Shown: piece after piece, positions 54,335-64,000 of the stretch | How positions within the stretch are numbered: position 1 is the stretch's first letter | Layout: every line of letters starts with the position of its first letter | Assembly: GCA_032191485.1 (NCBI GenBank) | Contig: JAVDOI010000009.1 | Span: forward strand, 17,403,843 to 17,467,842 | DNA: 64,000 nt | Direction: 5' to 3' | DNA from: Leptoclinus maculatus | Taxonomy: Eukaryota; Chordata; Actinopteri; Perciformes; Stichaeidae | Program-made: the position numbers and the translations under genes | Notes under the pieces: generated by a model | Seen by the model: only the letters and a program-made list of their open reading frames with translations | Told to the model about the DNA's origin: nothing | The model's database searches: none

Positions 54335-54750
54335 GCTTGCATGAGTCTCACACACCGGCAGCTCTTCAAGGCAACAGAAATAATTAACTTGAGCAGGGAT
54401 TGTATGCAAATATTATTTTAAGTATGATTATTATGAAAATATTAGTTCAACAATCTATGAGATATATGGCTTTCAATCATTGCCCTCTGTCTGGTTATGG
54501 TCTTAACTGGAGATTAAATAATCTATTTTACCAGGTGTAAACTATAGAGACCCAAAGGGTTCAATAATACATAAAGAATCGTCTGAACATATGCAGACCA
54601 AATATGTAACAATTGTCTAATCCAATCAACTTTTGGCTGATTCAAGGGAACGTACAGATGTGCATGGTACCCAGAAGATAAGCTTTTAGGATTTTTGTGA
54701 TCCTCTGACTTCTCCTGAAGCGCCAGCAGCAGGTCATACTTTCCACCTAT
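54335..54750. other. Intergenic; nothing recognised
   Basis: No gene, RNA or repeat termini seen. Confidence 0.5.
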
Positions 54751-54758
54751 GCAGTGGA

Positions 54759-56515
54759 CCACATGTGTCAAACTCAAGGCCCGCGGCCCGCCACGTCATT
54801 TTATGTGGCCCGCGAAGGCATATTTCCACCAGCAAAAAAAATGAAGTCATAATTATGATATATATTTGTATTATCAAGTCTAATTTTTCATTTGTTTTTT
54901 TTGCTGCTGAAATGGGCTTCCATATAAAAGGCATATGATTGTCTTAAAATTAAACTCTATGCTGCTTCATCGTGTACGCTACAGTGACCATAAACTACAT
55001 CTCCCACAATGCATGTTGAGTTTTTGACCCGCGAAATGACGGACTGCGGCCGCTAGTAGCGTTAGCGTTAACTAAATCGGGTTTCCAACGAATTATTGAG
55101 TTGAAAATGTTTGAAAAATAATCCCAACATGTCTAAGAAGAGGAACATTGATACAGAGGGAAGGACATTTAATGAAAGATGGGAAAGCGAATATATGTTT
55201 GTTCTTCAAGGAGAGAAACCGGTCTGTATGCTATGCTATGCTATGAAGCAGTGTCGGTGATGAAAGAATACAATTTACGTCGGCATTTTGATACCAAACA
55301 CGGAGCCAAGTATGCTACATTTAGCCTCCAAGAAAAACATCAACTTGTCCAAAAATGTAAAGGCAGACTCCAATCACAGCAGAACATATTCACAAAGCTA
55401 CAGACACAAATGATGCCGCTGTGAAAGCTTTATTGTGGCTGAAGAAACCGCCCGAGCTTCCAAGTCCTTTTCAGAGGGTGAAGGAGTGTTTGATCAGGGT
55501 CTGTGAGCAGGTGAGCCCCGACCAGGTACAGGCTTTTTACAAATGTCACTTTGTCAAGGAACCCCCATCGCAGACCGAGTTAAGGAACTAGCAGGCAATC
55601 TGACAACACAGCTAGCCGAGGAGTCGAGCAGCTACGTGGCTGTTTGGTTGATGAAAGCACAGACAACACGGACACAGCGCAACAACTGTCCATGTTTGTA
55701 AGCGGCTGAAGGCAGACTTGACTGTCAGTGAGGAGCTCTTGGATGTAGCTGCCCTCCATGGAACGACGACGGGGAGGGACATTAGTGATGCAGTGGAGAG
55801 GTCCGTGATTAAAACTGAATACCCTCGAGGAGTTGGTGGGGCTAAAGAAAATGCAAAAAAGTAACTGCCACACACCTCTGATAACTTATCATTGCATTAT
55901 CCACCAAGAAGCTCTGTGTGGAAAGGTTCTGGAACATAATATAATGACCACGGTCACGAAAACAGTGAACTTCATTCGGGCGCGTGGCCTGAATCACCGC
56001 CAGTTCCAACTGTTTCTGAAGGAGTTGGGCTCGGAGCATGGAGATGTGCCGTACCATGCACAAGTACGGTGGCTGAGTAGGAACGCGGTCCTCAAACGGT
56101 TTTTAGTTAGATGTCACATCTGTCACACATGTTCTTAGCAGCTCACAATCATTTGTTGTACCATAGTTATGTCCCTCTCAACTGTGACAAACATGCTTTG
56201 AACAGAGTTAATAACTAAAATAACTAACTCGTGTTTGATGATTTTTGTTTTTTATATTTTCTTTAAAAGTTTGATCTTTGATTTATGTTATAATAACAGA
56301 GAAATGTGCATATCATTTTACATTTATATAAATGCATTTACAATATGTTTACACTTGAATAAACAATAATTAAATGCAGAGAGAGTTGTTTAACAATATG
56401 TTAGGAGTGGTTACATTTATACAGTCTTATATAACATATAGTCAGTTACATCTAGCCCTTTGAGGGCGACCATGATGCTGATGTGGCCCGGGGTGAAAAT
56501 GAGTTTGACACCCCT
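54759..56515 (+). mobile_element. hAT element with decayed GTF2IRD2-like transposase
   Basis: The left end reads ATGTGTCAAACTCA and the right end, inverted, AGGGGTGTCAAACTCA. An exact 8-bp duplication GCAGTGGA flanks it (54751-54758 and 56516-56523). The plus strand contains pieces of a hAT transposase of the GTF2IRD2/ZBED-like group, listed as a pseudogene. Confidence 0.92.
55129..56135 (+). pseudogene. hAT transposase pseudogene (GTF2IRD2-like)
   Basis: An ATG at 55129 starts MSKKRNIDTEGRTFNERWES, with a finger-like CMLC followed in another frame by YNLRRHFDTKHGAKYATFSL. The reading frame breaks at about 55227-55245, where the 5-bp unit ATGCT is present once too often, a slippage frameshift. 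Further on, 55885-56090 reads TPLITYHCIIHQEALCGKVL and ARGLNHRQFQLFLKELGSE and VRWLSRNAVLKRF, conserved hAT transposase core blocks. The middle is frameshifted or deleted, and the C-terminal dimerisation part is missing. It is not functional. Confidence 0.88.
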
Positions 56516-56523
56516 GCAGTGGA

Positions 56524-58320
56524 CTATCTCAATGGTAGCATGCTAACATGCTAGACGAGGATGATGAGCATGATAAACATTATAGCCTACCTGCTAAACG
56601 TCAGCATGTTAGCATTTAGCTCAGTATACTGAACCGCTAGCGTTGGCTGTAGACTGTTATGTCACATCAGTATTTATTGACCGACTTCTCATTCAGACAG
56701 GAAATGGCATGGAATAAAAGCGACTTTGGAAGAAGCACATTCTGAAATTTAAACTGCTGGAATGAAATTAAAATGACCAGCACAAAACTCTTAAATAAAG
56801 TGTAATTAAAAAGAGTTTTAAGTCTGTCCCAGTTTCATGGTAATATATTTTATCTGCATTTATTCATGATTATTTCATAGTATCTTATTTATTTATTTAA
56901 TGTTGAACACATTGGGTCTCCATAAAATACCTTTACAAAAACCTTCCTGTTTGCAGCCGTGGATGTCTTCCTCCCTCCCCTCATTAACTCTGTACACAAG
57001 ATGCTGGGCGGTGTCACTACTATGCGTTATGTTATACTCTTCACACTGCCTTTTGTTTCTGTAATGACATTGTTATTACAAACATTATTTAAAATGCAAG
57101 ATGAAAGGAAACCGGGCTGTTTTGTTAGATTTTTTTTGTCTTTACTCCAAGTTGCCACACACTCGTCATGGAATTTGCAGTAGGACAGTTGGAACCACTG
57201 TTTAACTGTGTTCAGTTTTGTGTATTTATTTACATCATTAGGAATAATTATAGATTGATTTATACAGTGCTGTGCAAAGGATTCTACACCTCCGGAGTTG
57301 GATTTTTTTGATTAAGTGATTAAGAATAATAACACATTAATTGCTGAATTGTTGCATTGAGCATTTTATTCATGCAGGTTTTAGTTGATGGATGGATTAA
57401 TATCCCCCCCCCCCACCACCACAATGGACTCAAACACTATGAAGATCACCTCTAATAAACATGGAAATTATGCTCATATATACAGTATATATATAATATA
57501 TATATTAATCGTCCATGGGTTCTTCAAAAAGTACTACACCTCCCAATTTACAGTACATTTATAGTAATTTCATCTATCGTTTATATAAATACTTTTCTTT
57601 TAAGACGTTTGCTGTTATTTATGATACCATTACCAAATTACATCTTAATGACATCTTAATAGGGGGTGGTATTGTGCAAAGACTTGGAGACAGAGTCCTG
57701 TTTGTTATAACAGTTTTATATGTACACATATTTGCTTAGTGATAAGTATTAATTTCCTCAAGCTAACTTTGTTTTATGGTTTTTACATGATCAAATGTTG
57801 GCTTTAAATGGGCAACGGTCTGTGAAGAAATATTTCAATGATGCTTTTTTCCAAGACTTATAAATTGCTATTGTAGCTACATCAGATACGGTAAATACTA
57901 TCAGGTGCACCTTGAAAGATAGTGAATGTGACCTTCACTAACTGATTAGCAGCCCTTTGATTTCATTTCCCAGCAACCAGAGCGGGTGCTACTGTAGGTC
58001 ACTGACTGACGTCATCACGTCAAAACTGAAAATCTGCCGAGAAAACGACATGCAAACCTGTACGTTTCAGTCGTTGGTGCTCACCTATTAGCTGCTGTTC
58101 ATTTTGGTAAGAAAACGTGTCCACCAAACTCAAATCGTGTTTCTTTCCCAGACGTCTAACTTTTTGTCACAGCGACACTCAAATGCATTTAGTTTCCAAC
58201 AGCTTCTGGAAACTAGTTAAACACTGATAGATTGAGATCTGAGTGCAGACACGCTGATTAGCTTTATCACATGCATGTTAAGCACGCATCAGATTGAAAT
58301 GTGTTCACATGATGTGGGAC
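56524..58320. other. Intergenic; nothing firmly recognised
   Basis: Contains short GCTAACATGCTA-type repeats near 56540-56640 and TA repeats near 57480. No open frame resembles a known family. Confidence 0.5.
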
Positions 58321-58371
58321 TATAAAGCTCAGAACCATTGGGGATCTCCATCTCTCATTCACCAGAAGCAG
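58321..58371 (+). promoter_or_regulatory. TATA box and first (5' UTR) exon of the lectin gene
   Basis: TATAAA at 58321-58326. About 25-30 bases later a short leader ends AGAAGCAG followed by the donor GTAAGC (58372). The next exon has an acceptor at 58467-58468 and the start codon at 58491. Confidence 0.6.
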
Positions 58372-58490
58372 GTAAGCCTTTTAGCAGCCTCCGTCGCCTC
58401 GTCATAACCATAATAAAGGTTGGAGTGAACTTTAAGAGCTGAAACATGAACTTTTTCTTTATTGGCAGGAACGCGTCAATATTCATCACC

Positions 58491-58920
58491 ATGAAGACAT
58501 CTCTTGTCCTCTGTGTTTTCCTTGGCGCTGTCTTCTCTGTCAGGGCTGCATCAGGTATGTAAACTACATCAATGCAAAGGCTTAAATACGCAGAGAATGC
58601 ACACAAGAAAATTATTAGTTCTCTTTCTTTTGCACAAAGTTAAGTTGTGCTTCAGGAAAGGAACATTTCTTTGAGCAGATTTTTTGCTGGGAGTGAAGGC
58701 AGAATATGTAGTTTACCGTTAACGTGACGGGGCTTTACAATGACACCACTGTCACATCCACCCCTGTTCCAACCACACCATACACGACAACGCCTTCTCC
58801 AACAACAACAACAAGCCCGCCCTCACAAAGCCAGATCATGTGTCCTGATGGATGGGAGGTGTTCCTCGGACGTTGCTACTACTCTGTGAATGACGCCATG
58901 ACCTGGCCTCAGGCTGAGGT
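58491..58920 (+). CDS. Secreted C-type lectin, 5' part; possibly a pseudogene
   Basis: Exon 2 (58491-58554) codes a signal peptide, MKTSLVLCVFLGAVFSVRAA, ending in phase 1 at a GTATGT donor. A later exon (about 58718-58918) codes a Thr/Pro-rich mucin-like linker (TTPYTTTPSPTTTT), then MCPDGWEVFLGRCYYSVNDA and MTWPQAE, the start of a C-type lectin domain, with a GTAAAC donor. This layout resembles small secreted fish lectins (ladderlectin/nattectin-like). The two exons do not join in phase: the only acceptor near 58717 gives a stop, so an unseen exon or a frameshift must be assumed. The rest of the lectin domain (WIGL, disulphide cysteines, EPN/QPD) was not found to the right, where LINE and hAT debris follows. 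The gene is partial or broken. Confidence 0.6.
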
Positions 58921-58969
58921 AAACACTCAACAAAGCTACAGTTCCAAACACACTGTCTGGTAGAAATAT

Positions 58970-59245
58970 TTTTGAAAGATAGAAAGGCCATAATCTCTCT
59001 CGGTAACAAATCTGCCATACAATTGATGGCCATCCCAGAATGATTCTGCGTGTTAAGGAATGTCTAATAATCTATACAGTGAAGTGAACAAACTCATAAC
59101 AGACTTTAATTGGAGTGGGAGAAAAGCACGTTTTAGACGTACAACCCTGAAAACACCGAAACATAAAGAAGGTTTTTATCTGCCAAACATTCAGTTGTGT
59201 CACTGGGCTTTCACCGTGCATGCATTTATGAAGTAGGTTAGTTCT
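58970..59245 (+). mobile_element. L1-like LINE ORF2 relic
   Basis: The plus strand reads AIQLMAIPRMI-like and then DFNWSGRKARFRRTTLKTPK and GFYLPNIQLCHWAFTVHAFM, matching the part of L1-type ORF2 after the RT (IWxGKxPR ... GGLGLPNxxxYxxA). It carries frameshifts and lies just after the lectin exon. Confidence 0.7.
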
Positions 59246-59367
59246 AGTCAACCTAAAACATCTTGGACCAGTAATGAGGAGCAATTAACCACACCCACTC
59301 AGTAAAACCTTGTCTTTTTATCAAACATCTAATTAAAAAGTAAAGATTTTCCACCCATGCCTAAACT

Positions 59368-60376
59368 CAGTGGCGGGCTGTGGAACATTTCCCTGCGAAC
59401 GTGTTCGTTGAGTTGTAGATCCACTCGAGTCTCTCCAAAAGTTTTCAAAAGCACCGCTTGTGTCCTGCCATGCTATGGCGTCCTCAGGTTAGCGTAGCTC
59501 CGAACACCAAGACGCTCAGTTAAAATGAAACACATTCCCAGCCATAAAATGTGCAACGCTTCTCCAACGCTGTCAGCCAGAAATACCGTTCATACAAATC
59601 CTTTTCCTGGCTGAGTCAGGGCTGCCAGCTGTGGGGTTGACTGACCATTTCTTACGATGTCCAGCTTTTCCTGAAATGTCCTCCTTTCTTGAGAAAGGCG
59701 TTATCAGTAACTTCGCCACTAAATCCGTTTCTCCTCAGCCATTGAGTGTTCAAAAAACAAAGCTAGGTAAAAAATAAATAAACTACACCAAGCAAAACCC
59801 TACAAATGTTATAATTTCTTCCATATCTTTCAATTTTAACTCTTACTACTCCGACTAAGCTCTGCTGGCAAGTTAAGTTTCGTTTCACTTTAGTCACGTG
59901 CTCGCCCAGCACACTCTGCACCTCTCGGCAGAGTTGCACCTGGACTCTGAGCTGCACTAATGCTGACGTAGTTGTGGGTCGGCTAGCAGGCTCTGACACT
60001 CAAAGAATATGCCCAACATGTCAAACTAAAGATCTGATTGGTTGAACACGATGACAATCAACAATATCGTCCCCATTCACTTAAACTGCACATGGATGCA
60101 CTTGTGAGTCTGCAGGCCTGGGGCCTCTCTTCTTACCTAGAGACACAGAGGTGGAATCTGATTGGATAAAAGCTCTACTTAAAACAAGCTGCACTGGAAG
60201 CAGAGCAACTGAGGAAGACAGTAGCTTTGCAATGAAAAAATAAGATAATGGGAAAAATATTTTTATAAATTATGATACATGTAGTGTATTTAAGAAAAAT
60301 TATAAAATAGCTATAACTTTGTGATTCTGTTTAGGCCAGCAGAGAAGGCTTTGCAGGCTCTGACGGCCCGCCACTG
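59368..60376 (-). mobile_element. hAT element, CAGTGGCGGGCCGT family, copy 2
   Basis: Ends CAGTGGCGGGCTGT and ACGGCCCGCCACTG. The target duplication CCTAAACT/CCTAAGCT agrees at seven of eight bases (59360-59367 and 60377-60384). Its right 370 bp match copies 1 and 3 closely (for example GCAGAGCAACTGAGGAAGAC). No transposase remains. Confidence 0.9.
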
Positions 60377-60599
60377 CCTAAGCTTTATGTACTATATTTG
60401 TAAGAAACTACAAAGCTATACAAAAGGATCTGTGACACCGTCCACGTGGATACCAATTTGGAATAACACATCTATAATGAAATAGGGTAACCCATTACCT
60501 GTTGAATAGAGAATTATAATGACAAAGGGTTTAAACATAATTATGCAGATACTAATTCTGAAATCTCTCCAAAACAAATACCACCAACTGCGCTTTCAA

Positions 60600-60836
60600 A
60601 GCACTTTAACACTACATATCATCATTCACACCCATTCATACACTGATGACAGGGGCTACCATGCAAGGTGCCATCTGAACTATCTAATCATACGTTATCA
60701 TACACCATGGGAGCAGTTTGGGGTTATGTGTCTTGCCCAAGGAAACATCAACATGGACTAGCAGAGCTGGGGATTGAACTACCGATCCTCTGATTGAAGG
60801 ACGACCCTGTTCTACCACTGAGCCACAGTCGTCCCC
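60600..60836 (-). mobile_element. tRNA-derived SINE, copy 4
   Basis: On the minus strand it has a full tRNA-like head: GGGGACGACTGTGGCTCAGT, then GGTAGTTCAATCCCCAGC, then TTCCTTGGGCAAGACACATA and the tail. It lies between the two hAT copies 2 and 3. Confidence 0.85.
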
Positions 60837-60891
60837 TTGCACTTGTCGGAAATGCTAATCTAATAAAGGGTCATATCTACATACCTAATGG

Positions 60892-61816
60892 CAGTGGAGG
60901 GCCGTGCATTTTATACCCAGGCCTTCACTGCTGTCGTGCAGCTGAAATACCACCTTATAACCACATGATGGCGCCACAGCTATTATTCGTTTCTAAGGCT
61001 GTAACTATGTACGTACTCGTATTAAACCGTTCGGTACGAGGCTTACAATACGTTTGAATAATGCTAGAGCATTTGGAAAATGCAGAAGCTTAAATTCAGG
61101 AAAAGATGTTTTCTGTGCTCATGTAGGACAGTGGTTCTCAGCTGGTCTGGCTGTGGGACCCACCATCATCCCTTAATGACAAGCCGTGGCACATTCGTCT
61201 CTTTAGTAGACCGTCTTATGATTTAACTTTCACAACCCAAACGTTAAACGTACTGCTCTGCAATCTCTTTCCTCGTCTCAGCCCCCCTGTGTCACGGTGT
61301 GTGGTACTCTGCTGTTAAGTTTCATTTCACGATAGTCACGTGCTCGCCCACTGACCAATCACAGCACACCCTGCACCTCGCGGCAGAGCTGCACATGGAC
61401 ACTGAGCTGCACGTAATGCTGACGTAGCTATAGGCCGGCTAGCAGGCTCTGACACGTCAAAGAATACGCCCAACATGTCAACTAAAGATCCGATTGGTTG
61501 AACACTATGACAATCAACAATATTGTCCCCATTCACTTAAACTGCACATAGATGCACCTGGGGCCTCTCTTCTTACCTAGATACACAGAGGTGAAATGTG
61601 ATTGGATAAAAGCTCTACTTAAAACAAGCTGCACTGGAAGCAGAGCAACTGAGGAAGACAGTAGCTGTGCAATGAGAAAATAAGATAATGGGAAAAATAT
61701 TTTTATAAATTATAATACATGTAGTGTATTTAAGAAAAATTATTAAATATATATAACTTTGTGATTCTGTTTAGGCCAGCAGAGAAGGCTTTGCAGGCCC
61801 TGACGGCCCGCCACTG
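60892..61816 (-). mobile_element. hAT element, CAGTGGCGGGCCGT family, copy 3
   Basis: Ends CAGTGGAGGGCCGT and ACGGCCCGCCACTG. Exact 8-bp duplication CCTAATGG (60884-60891 and 61817-61824). Same orientation as copy 2 and only 515 bp away. No intact open frame. Confidence 0.92.
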
Positions 61817-61841
61817 CCTAATGGGAATGTGCTACTGTTGT

Positions 61842-62262
61842 AACCGGTTGTATATGGACCCAAATGCAACACATACGATTCCAGGGATCTTTGGCTTTTA
61901 TTATAAACAGCAGGCAGAGTTAAACAGGGTCAGGATCAGAAGGCTGGTGGGTTTACCGAGAGTCAGGCAAGGCGGGTAAAACAGGGGCAGGCAGGGTCGG
62001 TAACAGGAGATCAGTCCGAGAGAGCGTGCTGGAGAGTCTGGCATTGAAAACCGAAGAACAATCTGGCAAATGAGTGTCTGGGAGGCAGGAGTCTATATAG
62101 GGGCTTGATTAATGATCAGAGGCAGGTGAGTGAACAGGTGAAGGGAGTTAGACTGATGAGGAGGGAGTGACTGATCAAGTAGAGTGAGGAGGGTGTGGAG
62201 CTGAACTGTTCAAAAGTTCTGTATTGAAGTCTTCTAGAAATTGTGTGCTGTGACAACAGTTT
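61842..62262. repeat. Dispersed-repeat-like segment
   Basis: A G-rich segment (AGGCAGGCAGGGTCGG-type, GGTAACAGGAGATCAGTCC) starting TAACCGGTTGTATATGG and ending near GTGCTGTGACAACA. It has the look of an interspersed fish repeat but no paired termini were found. Tentative. Confidence 0.4.
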
Positions 62263-62869
62263 GTATTCAGCCGGACCGGTATTCTGTATAAAGAGGTTTA
62301 ATAACAATATAATGAGTGTCTGTAGCCTTTGTTGCTGCCAAAAAGTAGATTTTTGTGCAAATGGGGAGAGAGCAGTGCTCCACACATTCAATACTGGACT
62401 GATGCACTGTTAAAAAACAGCTACATTTGAAAATGTACTTTACATGAATACAGGTTCTCTAGATAAGTATAACTCGATATGGTCACCCGTCTTAGAAACC
62501 ATGTCCTGAAGACAATGGAGGGAGTAGTTAACAGTAAGGTAGTACGTTTATGATGCGTAGAGACTTACCACCTCTATTTACTTTTCTCCTGCAAATTAAT
62601 TAGATATTTAATTAATTAATTAAATAAAATCCATCCATGATTATTTTTATATTTTCCTTGTTCATGGATGGGCCATTTTGTTTAGTTGTTTTGGTTGTTG
62701 GTGTTGCTTGGTAGTTCGTTCGCTGGGTCTGTGGAGTTGTCCAACAGCACGGCTATTTTTTTCACCACCGTCCCAAAAAATTATTTCAACCATCCCCAAA
62801 TCAGTGTAAACCTTCAAACATTCAAAATTGTATCTTTTTACTTTGTTATTATCATGGTTATTTGGTCTC

Positions 62870-63870
62870 CTATAGGTTGCAAACATTTTGGTATTTTTAA
62901 GGAAAGCAACCGTAAACATCTTTACAAGCAAAATGTAGTCAGTTTGTTGCAGGAGATGGAGGGTTTGAGAACATGGATTGATTTGCCACTTACCTCATTG
63001 AGTAGAATCAATGTTATAAAAATCACCACGTCTATAAGATATAGCCTATGGCCTGTAGCGCCAACTTATGACCAAACTATGCTGTAGCTGAGTTTATTCA
63101 ATCCAACCAGTTGAACTTTTGTGTTTCAAAAGTTTGCTTAAATTTTGCTTAACAATTGAATGGAAACATGGCTATTGACAGGATAGAGACGAGTGTGGAG
63201 ACAACGGACAACAGATGTTCTGTATGAATGAGATAAAAAGTAAATTAAAACTGCAGCAGACCCCTGTCAGTTCAAATTTGGTAAAAGCTGCATGTACAGT
63301 TCGAACAAGGATTCCTCACTCCTAAAATCTCTCTATGGTAAAATAGACTGCTTCCAAAGATCTTTCAGAGTAACTCCCGAGAAAGGCGTCAGTCACCTAG
63401 AGCACTGCTATGACGAAGGCGTCTTTATGTCTTTTGAACAGTTAAAACAGGAATGCTGCGTGACAAGTAAAGATTTACTCAGTTATCAATTATGTGACTT
63501 TTTTAAAGTCAACCGCTGGACAGTGGAATTTACCTACTATGACTCAATTATTAATAAACAATTATGCCATGCTGACCAACCCCTGTCTAGAGTGTATGAA
63601 GCTCTTATGTCAATTTATTAATACCTGATCTGGACAGATCCAGACTTAGATGGAAATAAATCCGGACAGGGAACTATTGGGTCACTTCTGCAGAGAAGGT
63701 GTTACCTCTAATTTAAACTCTAGTTATAGACTAATACAATTAAACTTTCTGCATTTATATAACAACTCCAATACAATGCCCTTTGTTGTTGTGGCTTAGA
63801 TGAGGGAACTTTCCTACATTCCACTTGTCAGTGCCCTAAACATGTGACACCCTTTCCAGTATTCATTGTT
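62870..63870 (+). mobile_element. L1-like LINE ORF2 relic, second copy
   Basis: VVSLLQEMEGLRTWIDLPLT and SLSRINVIKI at about 62936-63020 match the L1-type block between RT and C terminus. 63388-63500 reads GVSHLEHCYDEGVFMSFEQL and 63790-63845 reads CCGLDEGTFLHSTCQCP, the C-terminal Cys/His part. The order agrees with L1 ORF2, but with several stops and frameshifts. Confidence 0.72.
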
Positions 63871-64000
63871 ACCACCTGGCTCAAGGCTGGCAACAAAAAG
63901 GGAGGCCACACAGAGATCTAAACCAAAAACAGTTTATTTAGCTGCACAACTGCCATATAATGAACAACTGATGAGGCTGGTGCAGCAGACCCTGCTGTGA

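Overview
The window is a piece of a vertebrate nuclear genome, almost certainly a ray-finned (teleost, probably percomorph) fish. The evidence is split genes with GT-AG introns whose products match vertebrate families, very long CA microsatellites, a nuclear tRNA gene, and a dense load of hAT, piggyBac-like, LINE (L2/Rex1-like and L1-like) and tRNA-derived SINE copies. No operon, CRISPR array or prokaryotic feature is present. The species cannot be named from the sequence.

Layout. 1-22600 holds the 5' part of deltex-4 (dtx4, minus strand): the start-codon exon (21254-21464, first WWE domain), exon 2 (5814-6028, second WWE domain) and a long Ser/Pro/Gly-rich exon 3 (4104-4972). The RING and DTC exons are not found and should lie left of base 1. 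The 15.2-kb intron carries microsatellites, a hAT relic with a BED-finger remnant (12661-13691), a SINE, and a terminal-inverted-repeat element (19313-20099). A tRNA-Thr(TGT) gene lies at 23412-23484. 23884-28582 is a 4.7-kb inverted-repeat element, with arms of about 1.0-1.2 kb, inserted with a 7-bp target duplication into a LINE 3' end. It encloses a 1.7-kb, 16-bp-unit GC-rich minisatellite and is the most unusual structure in the window. 30132-31663 (minus) is an immunoglobulin V-type membrane receptor gene with its V domain split over two exons. 36154-37262 (hAT) and 37414-39553 (hAT interrupted by a LINE) follow, both with exact 8-bp target duplications.

39740-53500 is a complete ribosomal protein S6 kinase gene of the S6K2 type (rps6kb2, plus strand). 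It has 15 coding exons that join in frame to a 470-residue protein with TOS motif, kinase catalytic residues, T-loop, turn motif and hydrophobic motif. Its introns contain several transposons. 54759-56515 is a hAT element with a decayed GTF2IRD2-like transposase. 58321-58920 is the 5' part of a secreted C-type lectin gene (TATA box, signal peptide, Thr/Pro-rich linker, first part of the lectin domain). It is followed by L1-like LINE debris and two hAT copies (59368-60376 and 60892-61816). The right edge is LINE debris.

The genes do not form a functional unit. dtx4 is a Notch-pathway/innate-immunity E3 ubiquitin ligase, rps6kb2 an mTOR-pathway kinase, and the Ig receptor and lectin are probable immune or secreted defence genes. 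Exon boundaries were derived by hand from splice consensus and reading-frame continuity. Family assignments rest on recognised motifs, not on database searches.
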